Below, piece after piece: positions 14,401-29,400 of a stretch of DNA of 64,000 bases; position 1 is the first letter of the stretch, and every line of letters begins with the position of its first letter. The stretch lies in the NCBI RefSeq assembly GCF_964355755.1, contig NC_092677.1:15592101-15656100 (forward strand), given 5' to 3'. Made by a program: the position numbers and the translations under genes. The stretch is from Antedon mediterranea (lineage: Eukaryota > Echinodermata > Crinoidea > Comatulida > Antedonidae). Below the pieces are notes generated by a model. That model was not told the origin of the DNA, did no database searches, and saw only the letters and a list, made by a program, of their open reading frames with translations.

Positions 14401-17400
14401 TCAAGTGTGCCTGCATCAATTTGTGCTGTCACAACCCCATTAGATGGAATTTCATAATACTCTTCAACTTTCCTTTCATCATCATGGCGGTCTCTGTAAG
14501 AGACAAGTAACGGCACACTCCTCTCTTCCTCAGACAGGGGTGTTCCATCCTGTCTTGTAACAGCAATCTAAAAGAAAAACCTCAAGAGTTTGATAGCAAC
14601 ACCAATTTCTAAAAATGCGAACGTTACATTAAAAATGCATGTTAAGATTCGTTTTTGTTTACTTCAAAGACATGGAGCATGTGCTTTTCACATCTGTGGT
14701 GGGGAATGTTCGGATAACGTGAAAAAATGCTATGTATTTTGTTATCAATTTTTAAATAAACTAAAATCAATCGTCACTGTTTGAAATAAATTTATTTTAA
14801 TCAAATCCTGATAATAATGTACATACTGCACCTCACTGTTTTAGCGTGTTTTCCAATAGCAAATTTTGTATTGTAAATTATCTCTAGTATTTTCATGCCG
14901 GTTCTCAATGGTATGTGAAACATGTTTGTATGTGTTTATCAGTTGCGATCAGTGAGCAATACAACCTCAAACAGCCAGCTTCCAAATAGCTTTTCTCAAA
15001 CCTGTTTGGGCAATATAACAATATAATAATACTGTAAACACATTTGGATGTGTTTTTGCCTTTTGGAATAATTTGTAGATGGCGCTTTATAGTTATTTTG
15101 TTTGCATCATAATGTATGATTTTATGGTAATAAAAGCAAGACATGATCAAAATCAAAAAATCACAATTATTCACCAAACAGAATAGCACTTGAGTGTGGA
15201 TATTTGGTCCTAGAAAGTCACTAGAAAATAATTAAATAAAATGAAATATTTACATAAGCAGTGTACAGAAAGCTAGGCTTGAATGTCTTTGAATTTCCTT
15301 CCAAGATGTCCACTTTGACAGGCCTGTTAAAGTACCCAATTGAAGCTGTTGACTTCAGCAAATTTCCGGTTAGGGTTTCATTTACAATGGCAATGACATT
15401 GAAGTTTACTCCATCAGAAATTTCCATCAAGTCATCAATAGGAACAGAGAATGATTTGCTTCCATCAATCTAAAAATTAGATAAGAATAGCTTTCAAATA
15501 ATTATTTTTACCTCTGATTTTTTTTATCAAATACAAATTGGCAGCGGTCTCTAAACAAGAACCAAACATAGACTTCTTACATAGTAATATAAAAAAAATG
15601 ACAGGAAACTAAAATTCAAACTAAAAATTTGTCGGTAGGATGTAGGAATTCTTGCACAATTTTATAATTGTATTTGTTACTTAAACGAGTGCAAATTTCT
15701 AATGTGATTAAATCCAGGTTGACCATTGTAATTAAGTTCAGAACAGCCTTTGATTGTAGTGACAATTTATGGTTTGCACATATCAGGCCTCCTATTATTA
15801 TCCCAACTGACTCTTTGGGACACTTCTGAAACCTGTCTTTGGGTATCAATGGGCTTTGAGATGTCACTCAGCATTACCTTTATTCCTCTGTACAGTATAA
15901 CATTTCCTTTTAACTGCCAGTGAATGAGTTTTGAAATGTACTACTAATGGTAGCAGCAAATTAAATTTCCTGGGTATATTTCTATATTGATATAGAGTCC
16001 AGCAGATATTTTCAGGAAATTACCTCATTTTTAGTATTAATTACTGTACTTCATACTGTAATCATTATAACACCCAATTGTGTAATGGTTTATTTCAATT
16101 TCTGAAGGAAATTCTTTACATTATTTTCATACTTACAACCATGTTCAATTCTATTTCATGACTTCCAGTTATGATCTTCACAAGTACCGTTCCTTTAACA
16201 GGTTTTCCATAAGTATATCTAAAGAAACAATGAAAGGTAATTAAATATCATGGATTAACAATTGTTTGAAGAAAAATCAAGAAAGTAAGATTGTTTGGCC
16301 CACAGAAAAAATGTATGTATATAAAAATAGGAATGGCAGTTCTAAATTCATTCATTCAGTTATAACCAATCGGTTTCTTCTGTCTTTTAATATTCTGCTT
16401 TCTAAAAGGAACATAATAATAACTTAGTAACCATAGTTGCATACAGAAAGTAATTTCTGTCACAGCTATAATCCCACAATACATCAAATATCCATTTGTA
16501 TTTGTTATTGCCTTTGGGTTGGCTTCGCATAACGGCTGAACAAAAGCAAAGTTTGCTTTTCTTCCATGCAAGGACATTCAATTTTCTAGACTTTATAATT
16601 TACTGTATTTAAATTTCAATAAATAGTTAAAATTAAATCGTTCAGAAATATTTATTTCAGTATTTTGTATACTGAGATTGTTAGAAATTGGTGGCATTTC
16701 AGTTACAAAAGAAATACAAAAGATAATATACAGAAATGAAGCATTTACATTGACTCTCTAGTCTTTATTTTCACATGTTAGGGTTTTTTGTACAAAGATT
16801 TCTTAGTTTCTTCTTTTTCTGTGGTTATTATGTTACTTGTTTGCTATGGATATATTTTGGATATATTATGACAATTATAATTGGTATTTAGAAATAAAAA
16901 GATAAATGAATGTATGAATAATATTATTCTTTATTCTGAGATATGCTTAATTATGGAAATCCTGGCACACTCCACAACTTCTTTTTTCAATCTAGATCTG
17001 TATTTGCATAATAAAGACAAGCTGGTATGGTATGGAGCTTTTTCTGTTCTCTTGCAGTTGTCAAGTGATGTCAATCCATATGATATTTATTTATTTAATT
17101 TAGGCACATTGCCAAGAATGTCCACATATGATATAGGCACACAAGTTGATTACCAGTAAGCTATCTGCCCCTGCTGGAAATAACACATTTGAAGGTGGGC
17201 TCTGGGAATTGTCTAATCTTTTACTTTAATATTGTCTTATGAGAGGTGGAAATTGTGATTGGCAAAATGAATGTGAATGCCAAATGCAAGAACAAGGCGA
17301 TAGTATCAAATTACAAAATGGTAAAGGATAGGTCATTTTGTGTGTGGACCAACTTACATGACTTGCATTAAATAATTATAAAACATAGAAATGAATAGCT

Positions 17401-20400
17401 ATTCTTATACAATTTTTACCAATATTTACATTGGTCTTTTTCTATGAAATTATATCATTTTTACAGGAAAATTGAATCTGGCGAATCTTCAAATAGCAAA
17501 AATTACAGTAGCTAGGGAGTTTGTTTCCTATCCAATCCCAGCTCATAAACATACATTGCAAGAGAAAATCAGGTAGACCTCCGTGGAATAAACATTGTAC
17601 AACCAGACAAGCACAATAATATTTATTTTGTGATAATTGTCCAGTATAACAAATGTTGAAATGACAGGGAATGTTTATAAAAGGCTACTCAGAAGAAAAA
17701 TGGTTTTAACCCCCAATCAGGAAATATTATCAAAGTGTTCTATTTTTTTAGGTTCAGGTTTTAATTTGAGCATTTATTTTCCCTTCATCAACATTAGTTG
17801 ACAAGGTGATACAATGTTAGAAATTTGATTATTGGCTCCCACCTTTAATTAAAGACCCCTTCCCTGCAATTTTGGACGTTTTTGGAAAATAATACATATA
17901 TCACTTTAAAAACATGTTATATCATTCCTTGTCTTAAATGCACGTTTTATGGTAAATTATGATAAAAAGTGAGAAACAATGCACTACCTAAGTAGCTCGC
18001 GGCGATCGACCTCTCGTGGACGGTCTTAGGCCTAGCCAATAGCTATAGGCTTAGTTTTGTAGGCCTAGCTGGTAAACATCGGTAACGTACGAACATCGTA
18101 CGCTAGCTATATACCTAGCCTGACGTTGTATAGTTGCTGCATTAATTGTCTTTCTATTTTTGCCAGACTCCGTTGATACAAATTGGGGAAAACCCGGTAT
18201 TTTCGCTGAAAAGTTAGGAGTCTTCCATTTGTTTTGGCCTCACGATCGATCGAAAAGTGGGCGAATTACAGGTGAAAAACAAAAATATCAATCCGCGCGC
18301 AATGCATTTTGGGATTTATAGCGGGCCGCTATAATTATTAGAATCGACTTATTTTTTTACATTTTTAACCGTTTAAAGACGAAAAAAGTTATCGCAATAG
18401 GACCATATAGTATTATTTTTACATTAAATATAGTTTGTGATCTTAAATTAGATCTAAAAAATGTAGGGAAGGGGGCTTTAAGTACTTTCTCAACTGAAAG
18501 CAGATCAAATTTAGGTTACTCATCCTCATCATCATTAGTATGATCATCAGTATCAAATCTATTAAAAATGCATCTATCCATCATAGAGTTTGAAAGCCTT
18601 TAGAGCATTAACTTTAGAAGTACATTAACATTATAGTATGATTGTAATGAAGGTATGTTTCTAATGTCAAACTCACATGGCATCAACCCTTCCTTCCAAT
18701 ATTGTGTCTTCACTTGTAATAAAAGATGGTAACGTGACTGACACTTCAAATTTGGGCAGGACATACTCTTCTATGGTGAACAACTGGTATGCAGATACAT
18801 CCTAGTTTGAGGAATACAGAAATTTCACAATATTTCTACAATATCAATATAAAATGGCAAGGTACAATTCAAAAGAGTGATAAGAACAGTGTTTTTAACC
18901 AGTCATTACCAGTTAATTCTTGAATTTTGAAATGTATGTAACTGCACATTCAGTGGGATATGCATCTTTTTTTTTTAGAAAAAAGGTCAAACAGATATTA
19001 GTTGATAATTTAAGGTGGTTGATAAAATGAATAAGAGGTGTAGTAGATACAGTAGAACAGGTTCTCTGAATTTTATGTGCATGCTGCCAGATAGTCACAT
19101 ACATGTCAAATCCCACGTATAATTGTGAAATCTCAAGCAAGCAGCTATCTCAAACTTTACATGTATGTTGTGTCGCACTTTGTAATAATTGTCGCACTTT
19201 GTAACACATGCTTGTCGCACTTTGTAATAACTTTTTTTCCAGGATTTTACAACTATATCAATGGGTTAGTTTTTTTTATAGTAAATCTGATAATACAATT
19301 AAGGCCATAGTCAAATATGAGTGACTCAATGTACTAACTACGCTTTTGAACGCTTCAAATGTGCGTATTGTGGTCAAACTACAGTTGTCGCCGCGTACAC
19401 ATTTATTAAAAATAGACTAAAAGATCAAGGTCATTCAGCACTGTTACAGGCACATTTACCGCTTTATTTACTACTTGTTTTAAAGAGTTTATGTTTTTCG
19501 CCACAACCAGTCATAATATTCAAATCGCAGCGAAAGTAAAAAATAGGTGGCGCTGTTGTATTTCAAAAGCAATTATAGTATAAAACAAAGTATTTTCCAA
19601 ACACGCCATGTGACCCACATTCGTCCAATCATATGATAGGAATTTATTTAGGTGTTATATAATAAGCTGCAGGAAACCTGAACAGTGGTCAATCCTCAAC
19701 ATCATTCCGATACCGAAGTCAGGGGACCTCAGTAAGGCTGGAAACTACAGAGGCATCAGTCTAAGTTCAATTGTCGCCAAGATCTTTAATAAAATGATAC
19801 TCAACAGAATCAGACCAGAGCTTGATGACCATACGCACAAACCGGAATGGCTTTAGAGAAGGGAGAACAACTGTAAGCCACATTCTTGCTCTAAGACGCA
19901 TAATAGAAGGTGCAAAATTGAACAACTGCCTATCATCACATTCATCGACTTTAAGAAGGCATTTGACACTATTCACCGTGGGAAGATGCTTTCAATTCTT
20001 AAGGCGTATGGAATTCCAAGAGAGACTGTTGATGCTATTGGGACTATGTATCAAGGTACTTAGGCTAAAGTGGTCACACCTGACGGAGATACTGAGACTT
20101 TTAACATTCTAGCGGGTGTACTTCAGGGAGACACTCTAGCTCCATATCTCTTTGTTATTGCTCTTGATTATGCAATGAGGAAAGCAATAGATGGAAAAGA
20201 GGAAGACTTGGTTTCCAACTTGTTCGGAGGCAAAGCAGGAGAGTTGGCCCCAAAGTACGCACAGACTTAGACTTTGCTGATGACATCGCCTTCCTGTCAA
20301 AGGAAGTACATCAGGCACAAGACCTTCTATACAGAGTGGAAGCATCAGTAGCATCTGTGGGGCTAGCAATGAACACCAAGAAGACCAAATACATGACCTA

Positions 20401-23400
20401 CAACCAAACATTCTAAGGATGGATACTGGCTTGGAGGGAGCAGAAGTGGAAACAGCTATGACAGACAAGAAACTTTGGAGGGCCATGGTGGTTCGAGGAC
20501 TCCACTCGCCATAATGATGATGATGAAATAACGATATAATAAGCGCTGTTGTATGTTGCGCACGTATATCATACCAGTACTACACGTATTGCTATTGTGT
20601 ACGTAGAAAACAAAATAAAGTGTTCTTGTAAGTTGCGCATGTGCACGATACTATTATTATTATTATAAGTAACAAGTATATACATATATAGTACAGTGTA
20701 TACAAGTAACCAAGCGATCAAGCGGTTAAGGTAGGAGCACCGCAAACCATATCTGTACAATCAACACAGGTTCAAATCACTCCTTGACCATTGTTCTGGT
20801 GGTAGAACAAAACATTTCAGAAGGACTTAAAATTGGAGGATTGATCTTCAAAGTGGAGGTTACGGATGGCTTATTATATTAAATGTTTTCTTGAAAGAAA
20901 ACAACAAAAATCGTTATAAATAAATGTTATTGGTCCAAAATGTAACTTCATTTTTACAAATACTTTTTTAACAGAAAGAATTAGCCCAAGCATTAGTTTT
21001 AAAACATTTTTGAATCTTTTCGTTGTCTGAATTGTGATTTTTAGGCTTAAGTCTGTAAACTACAGTACTTATTTTTAAGTAAATCGGTCATAGTGTTCTG
21101 ATTTAATTTTCCTTGTCATAAGTTTGTTTGTTTGTTTATATTTATACTGGGCGACCTCTTCAGTCAAAGACTGGTCTCCCAGAGGGCCCAGTTGGTGATC
21201 AGTGGCTGTGATGTACTAATACATTTATGCTGCTTTGGTACATAGCATTTGTTTTGTATGTATATTTTTAGTTTAAGTATTAGACAGGTATTACAAAGTG
21301 CGACAATTATTACAAAGTGCCACGCAACACATATATGTGGGTCACTTTCACAAGCCCTATAAGGGCGAATCAAATCAAACTTATTTTTCATTCATTTAAA
21401 TCTTGAAGATAAAAAATAAACTTGCATTCATACTGTAGATTATCATGAATGTTATACTTACACCAGATGTTGCATTGATACTCCAATCACCAAGTACTGG
21501 CTGAGTTGACATTAGTAATTCTTCCACTACTACACCTGTTGAGGGCGCTTGATAATCGGTCCACTGCTGGATCAGGTTTCCTAATGGGTCCTAATTAAGA
21601 TAAATACTGTATTATACCCGTTTATTATAAAACTATGCAATTAAATGAAAATAATTAATAAATTTGATTATTTTTTTAGCAATTTTTAAAGAAGGTGATA
21701 AATCTGATTTAAATAATTACCGCCCAATTAGTGTCTTGCCAATTGTATCTAAGATTATTGAACGTGCTGTGCACAATCAAGTATGTAAGATTTTAACAAA
21801 AAATAATATTTTAAACCCATCACAATCTGGTTTTAGAAAGAAACATTCCACAAGTACACTTTTAGATGTATCTGACTATATTCTAAATAATTATAAGGAT
21901 GGTAATGTAACTGCTGCAATATTTTTAGATTTAAAAAAAGCTTTTGATACTGTTAATCACAAGTTACTTATTATTATATTATTATATTGCTAATTTTAAG
22001 GAAATTGGTATATGTAATGATGCCCTAACTTGGTTTACTTCATATCTAAGTTATAGATCACAAGTTGTAAATGTAAACAGTTCAATTTCTGATTTAAGAG
22101 AAATTGACATTGGAATTCCACAGGGCTCTATTTTAGGTCCTTTGTTATTTATTATATATGTAAATTCTCTTCCTGATGCTGTTGATTGTAAATGTGTTAT
22201 GTACACTGATGATACCACTCTATTATGTAGCTTCTCAAATCCTATAACTCTGCAAAACAATCTAAACTCAAATTTTTGTAAAATATCAAAATGGTTTAGA
22301 TAAACAACAGATTGACTTTGAATGTCAAAAATACTAAACTTAAGGTATTTGGTACTAGTCAATTATTATATAACTTCCAAAATATTTTACTTAATGATAA
22401 TGGAACTAACATTGAAAGAGTGGAATCATTTAAAGATGTATTGAAAAATGAAGATTAATTAAATAAAATTTTTAATATGTTATTTTGTAGTTTTAATAAA
22501 GTTAATCACTTCAGTAGAAAAAAAAATGTTTTCACTTATAAATTGACTAAATAAATGGTTAAATTTCACCAAAAACCATTGGCTGGCAGCCAATTTGACA
22601 TTTTTTTGGCTTTGAATTACAGTTTTTTCAGTTAAATACATTTTTTTTCGATCCAGTTTTTGGTCAAAGTGGATAATTATTATGTGAAATTAAAATGGCA
22701 TATTAAAAAAAAATGTAAAAATTGACATGGTAGGATGAAATAAATAGTATATCATCAGAAGTTTCTAAACGAATAGGGGTAATACGGCGTGTGAAATACT
22801 ACTTGCCATCTCATACAACTATTATGCTAGCAAATTCTCTTGTAATGCCATTGTTTGACTATAGTAGTGCTGTATGGACTAATTGTACAAATCAAACTTT
22901 AAATACACTTCAAATAATTATGATTAAATAGATTAGGTAGAGTTCTGTTATCCGCAGATATATATACACCAATAAATGATATTTTTAATACACTTAATTG
23001 GGTTACACTAAATGAAATATGGAGGGAACATCTACTATTTACAACTTTCAAATGAATTAATGGCCATTCACCATCATATTTATCCTCAATGTTTAAGTGT
23101 AATGACTCCCTCCACCACAAATGCACCCATAGCCAAAGTTGTAAAAAATTATTAACACCATATTGGAAAAATGCTCAAGGTAAAAGAACCTTCAAATATC
23201 ATCTAAGTGATCCTACATTTTTTTTTTTTTTTTTTTTTTAAACTGTTTTATTTACTTTTAAACTTATAACTGGACCATTTTGGAAAGCAGTACTGCGTTA
23301 CCGAAAATGCAATCCAGTCAAAAGAAAGAATAAATAAATAAAATAATTAAAAACAGAAACTTAAGAAGAGCAAACAACTACAAATTGGATAGATGATGTC

Positions 23401-26400
23401 ATGTATTCATGCAGAAAAAATATGAATTGAAACAAATGGGCAGCTGCACCTCAAAAGCCCTTGTCAAAATATAATAAGGATCTACCAAACAGTTTTGTTT
23501 AATATATACAACCAGACATAAAACTCTGCAACACAATAATATCTGTCATTGTATATCATGGTACTAGCTATCAACAATGTTGTTTAATTTTATTTATTTA
23601 TTTTAACTATTTAATTTGGATTCAATGGTAAATGTTTAATTTGTATTTAATACCTTGATTTCGATGTCATAGTTCACCATCCGTTGAGAAAGGTCAGGGT
23701 TTATAGCAAAAATCCTGTATTTGACTTTAACAAAAAGAACAAAATTGAAAGGAGTGTTTAAACTGTTTTAAAATATCCATTTGCAACCAAAATAACATAA
23801 GTGTCAAAATGATAATTTTTTTATTTTATTCATTTCGGCAATAAACATAAAATAATAATTACAAAACATAGAAATATATATATATGAAGTACAAGACAGT
23901 GACACGAAGCCGAGGAGAGACAAAAGCATTAAACAAAACGCTGTCACTGGTAAGGTGTGTCTCTCCAACACAAAAATTACAAATAACAAGAATATATACT
24001 AAAATAACATAGACATTTCACAAAATAAAAAAAAAGGATTTAAAAAGTTAAAAAGTTTCTCTCCGACATTTAAAATATTGCTTTTGAGATAATTTAAAAT
24101 TAATAAATGAACCATTAACAAAAATATCGCGAATCTCATTGGGTATGGAATTCCAAGTTCTAGTGAATCTGGTCGGGATTCAAAATTTTGACATATCATT
24201 ACTGGAGCGAAGATGCTTGAAAGTGAGGGTATCATGACGATTATTAACTATGAGCAAATTATAAATAATAGATCTTTGATGATAAAGTAAAACATTGCAA
24301 ACAAATAGAACAGTATAACAATCTCTAATGGCGATAGTGGATGGGGTATCAAGAGTGTCTAGTCTCCCCTCATATGACTGTTCCTGACGACGTTGATGTA
24401 AAATCAACCGGGTGGCCCTTCTCTAGATTTGCTCAATCATTTGATTTTGACATATGCGATAAGGGTACCACACCTCGCAACAGTACTGTATATGAGAGAG
24501 GACTAGACACTGGTATAATTTTAAAAGAACGGGTGTAGAACAACCACCAGCAATTGCTCTAACAAGACCCAGTTTACAACCTCATGGACTTGTTTAGACC
24601 ATGACAAATCACCGGATATGTACACGCACACATTTTTCAGATGTTTAACATGTGCAATAACCTGATCGTTAAGTACATAGTCATTAGAAGATGGAGCTCT
24701 TTTTCAATCGATAGACAGGATGTTACATTTAGTAGGGTTTAAAATAATTTTGTTTAAAATTGACCATTCAGAGATTTTGTTAATGTCTCTCTGTAAGGAA
24801 ATAAAATCACAATAAGAATAAACTGCTTTACTTAAAAATGTATCGTCAGCATATTGGTACGGTTTATTTTCCAAGTGAAGATTTTTTGTCATTCACGTAA
24901 ATGTTGAACAGTAAATGTTGAACAGTAATGGCCCAAGACTGACCCCTGGGGGACACCTGACTTGACTAAACACCAGTCAGATTGGACACCATTCAAAATT
25001 AATCTTTGCTTACGACCAGATAAGAAAGAGTTAATCCATTTTAATAATACACCGCCAACACCATACGTTTTTGAAAGCTTATTTACCAGAATGTCATGCA
25101 AGATGGAACAAAATGCCCTACTGTAATCAAGAGCCACGACATCCAATCAAATTGGTGTTTTATTTTCAGGTGGAGATATGCTCTAAAAATCCGTAAAATT
25201 TCAGTGAAAGGTATTTTTAACCTGCTTACTCGTTTGTCCTGGTTTATAGATGGCTTTGTCAGTTTGAATGTAGATGGAAAATCCCTTTGAAACAAACTTC
25301 AAAGTTTTCTCTTCATTAAATGTAACGCCACCTGTTCCTAAAACTTGCAGTTTGTAAGTGCCACTGGCACTGGCACCATCTGGTACCTGAAAAGACAATT
25401 TGATCTCTTGTTGTAAGTGATGGATCCAGAAATTTGGTTTGAGTTTATGTATAAATTATGCTTAATTCTGACATAGGCAAGGACAATGGAAAAACTTTGG
25501 GACAAATCTCCGCCTTGAATACCTACCTCATCTATCTCAGATGTACAGAGAAACGTAGATTTGATAACATTAGTTCTCTCACTATTACGATATTGTTACA
25601 TATTTCTCTGGAGCTAAGAAAATTTAGAAAAATAGAGTTGGAGGTCCCGTAAATTGAACTTAATTATTATACTTCAAAACATGAAACAAAATATATAAGT
25701 CCCTATCATGGTTGGGACTGAGCTAAACAATTTTGTGAAAAATAGAGCTGTTAGTGAAAACAGTTTGTATTACAATATTGTAATTTTATGTAGGGGGATA
25801 TCCTTCCTTGGGTTCGTCTAGCACTAGCCATCAGTGCAACCTCGGTGGTCTAGAGGTACGAACGTAAGGCTAGTGATCTGGAGGAAGTGGCTTTGAGTCC
25901 CACCTTAAAATTACTTGCACATATTTTCAAAAGTAGTACAATTATTAACTACAATTATATCAGAATTTCATCTTACAAATTTTAAAATTTATAATTTCAA
26001 TATTTAAAGATAAATATATAAATGTCCCCCTGAAAAAATTAATTTTTTAAATGTTTTTGTTGAATATGCCATTTTAATGTCACATATTATTGAATAAAAT
26101 TTATCGAAAACAACATTAACTGAAAAAAACAATTTAATGCAAAAAAATAGTCAAATTAACATTTTTCCAAGGATACTTCCTTGTAGGACTAAACAGGCTA
26201 GATCTCTGATTGACCTTCATCAGACAAGTAAGATTTAAACAATTGTAAAATTTAAGATTCAAATAATTCTTCAGCAAGAAGCTCAATTCTTAACTGTGGG
26301 ATGTTTTAAAGAGTTTCAGACTTTAGTTCTTTGGGTGCAACTAGAGTTGATGGTTTTTACAATGGCCAATATTTCAGATCTTTGATGACACTAAAGTTAC

Positions 26401-29400
26401 TGGGAGTAATGAAGCATGAACAACATGTTCAATCTCCAATTGTCAGTATTAAAATCATTTTCGAGACACACTTAAAATACAACTATTATTTAGTACTTAC
26501 TAGGTCAAAGTATGGAACAAGTTTTTGTTTTGAAAATTGATTTTTCACAGAAAGTTTGTTTGAAATTTAAAGTCATGCCTGATCTCTATTTACAACATTT
26601 TAGTACAAAAGAATAGGGATTTTACTGTGTAATTTTAAATAATCTCCCTGCGTATAAGTTATTTTTAACTAAATTGTGCAAAACAAAAATAATAATTTTA
26701 ATGTCACATAATTATTGAATAAAATCTATCGAAAACAACATTAACTGAAAACAATTTAATGCAAAAAATAGTCAAATTGATTGTTGACAACAATAAAATT
26801 AGTGACAACATTTTTCCAAGGATACTTCCTTGTAGGATTTAAGGGGCTAGATCTCTGATTCACTACCTTCAGACCAGTAAGATTTAAACAATTGTAAAAT
26901 AAGATTCAAATAATTCTTCAGCAAGAAGCTCAATTTTTAACTGTGGGATGTTTTAAAGTGTTTCAGACTTTTAGTACTTTGGATGCAACTAGAGTTTGGT
27001 TTATATATTTGTTTGACGGTTTTTACAATGGCCAATATTTCAGATCTTTGATGACATTAAAGTTAGAAATATAGTATGCCATGTAACCATCTTAAAAAAA
27101 TTTATGAGTCATATTAGGCCTATAACAGAATATGCATGTCCTGTCTGGCATTTTGGATTAACTGATGCACAGACTAAAGAATTAGAGAGTATACAGAAAC
27201 GTGCTTGCAGAATTATTCTTGGCCAGCAATTTGAATTGTATGGTCAAGCACTTGAACTGCTTAGTCTACCTCAACTGAAAGTTAGATGGGAATCATTGTT
27301 ACTTGAAGTTGCCAAAGGTATTGACAAAAGTTTACCCAATGCATTAACCAAAAGTAGAGCGGACACATGTGGAAGGGTCCTTAGAAACAGTGGAAATCTC
27401 AGCGAGTTTTTCTGCAGAACGAAAAGATACAGAAATTCTTGTTTCCCTGCACTTTGCCGACTAATTAATAACAATAACTGATCTCTTCTCCCGCCCACCG
27501 CACCCCCTCCCAACTTGCTACTTGCATTTTCCTGGTTTTGATTTGGCTTTTACATTGATTACCGTTTTTGTTTTGTTTTTAGTAGTAATTACGATAATAA
27601 TAACAATGTGATAATAATAATAGTAAAAATAATAATAATAGAAAAATGAATTTTAACAATTTTAATCAAAACAATATCACAATGTCGATTTTAATGTTTT
27701 AGCAAATGGTAACGTCCTGTTTTGTGTAACAGTTTTTTTGCTACGATATTTTGATTTTATATTCTTCTTCGACTTAATGATGTTCAGAGATTTTAATGTT
27801 TTTAACTGTTTGATGTTCAGAGATTTTAATGTTTTTAACTGTTTTTTATTATTGTGCAATTTTTATATGTAATTTACTCTCAATTCAATGTATATTGCAA
27901 TGAGTAGAATGAATAAAACCAGATATAAATATAAATATAAAGTTACTGGGAGTAATGAAGCATGAACAACATGTTCAATAACCAATTGTCAGTATTAAAA
28001 TCATTTTTGAGACACTTACAATATAACTATTATTTAGTACTTACTAGGTCAAAGTATGGAACAAGTTTTTGTTTTGAAAATAGATTTTTCACAGAAAGTT
28101 TGTTTGAACTTTAAAGTCATGCCTGATTTCTATTTACAACATTTTAGTACAAAAGAATACGGATTTTACTGTGTAATTTTAAATAATCTCCCTGCTTATA
28201 AGTTATTTTTAACAAAATTGTGCAAGACAAAAATAATCTGAAAAATTATGAAACATAGAGGAATTAGCTATAGATTGATAATTATTGGAATGTATGATCA
28301 ATATGAATTTTTTTCCTGCTCCTGGCCTTTCATTAAAACATTTTAAATTATTTAAAAACTATTTTATAACTAGATTTGAACTTATCCGTCGCACAAACGC
28401 CACATGCACATCATACGTTAGAATATTGGGCACAAAAAACCCATTCCATTGCGACCTGAAGAAAATGCGCTCTCTATTTTGTGTCTAATTATATATACAG
28501 TATACACTATATACTGTTTACATACTACATACAGTGCAGAGGTGAAAGTAACGGGACCCGCCTTTAATTCCAATTTTTAACATGACGTCATCAAAATGAA
28601 ACATGTAGATAGCAATTTTGGAAGGGATTATCTGAGCAACAACATATTAAGGTATTGAAGAAATTTGGATACATAGAATATGGATGCACGCTCTTTTAAA
28701 TGTCATGAACTATGATGCAATGATATCAAAATACAACTTTTATAACTCAACTGGCCATATGATGATGTCACATCTGATGCGCAAAATTTGTACATGTGTA
28801 TCTACAATCCAACAGCTTCCAGTAAACGTTTTAATCATGAGTGTCACTTTTCATTCTGAGGAGCTATAACATATTGAAATTTATTGACATGATGAAAATA
28901 AGTGACCCAAGTTATTCACGCTTTTGCACATGACGACATCATCAAAATTTAATCATGCGAAAGATAATTGATTGACCTAGACAATATCAAAATCTAGGGG
29001 AAAATGGAAAACGGATATTTGGAGATGCGCTCTATTAAATGTCATGAGCTATGACAAAAGAGACAAAAATCCTATATTTTATATTCGGGTGGCCATATAA
29101 TGATGTCACAACTTCCTGAATACGTAATAAAAATAACTTTCACTGTTAGTTTAGAAACTATGACTGTTTAAAAAAAGGCATAATTTTTACGAATTTGTTT
29201 ACTTTTTCATCAAAAACGAGTGAAAATTGTCCAATTCGATGTGCTCATATGACATTGAAATTGTTTAAAAGCTGGTAAAATTAATAGAAAGTAGAAATGG
29301 CTGGAAAAACATAAATCACATGAAAAAAAAAGTTGTTTTTATTGCTATGTGCCTACCACGAGAAATGTTTATATGCTTAAAATGACAAGAAACGCAGTTT

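Noticed and set aside
14905-15189. 94-codon minus-strand ORF
   Set aside because: Lies wholly in the intron between TEP-A exons 8 and 9, has no family motif, and nothing matching is seen in TEP-B.
21664-22303. Active reverse transcriptase gene
   Set aside because: Frames shift within the RT, the 5' half is missing, and the catalytic motif reads YTDD. It is a truncated LINE.
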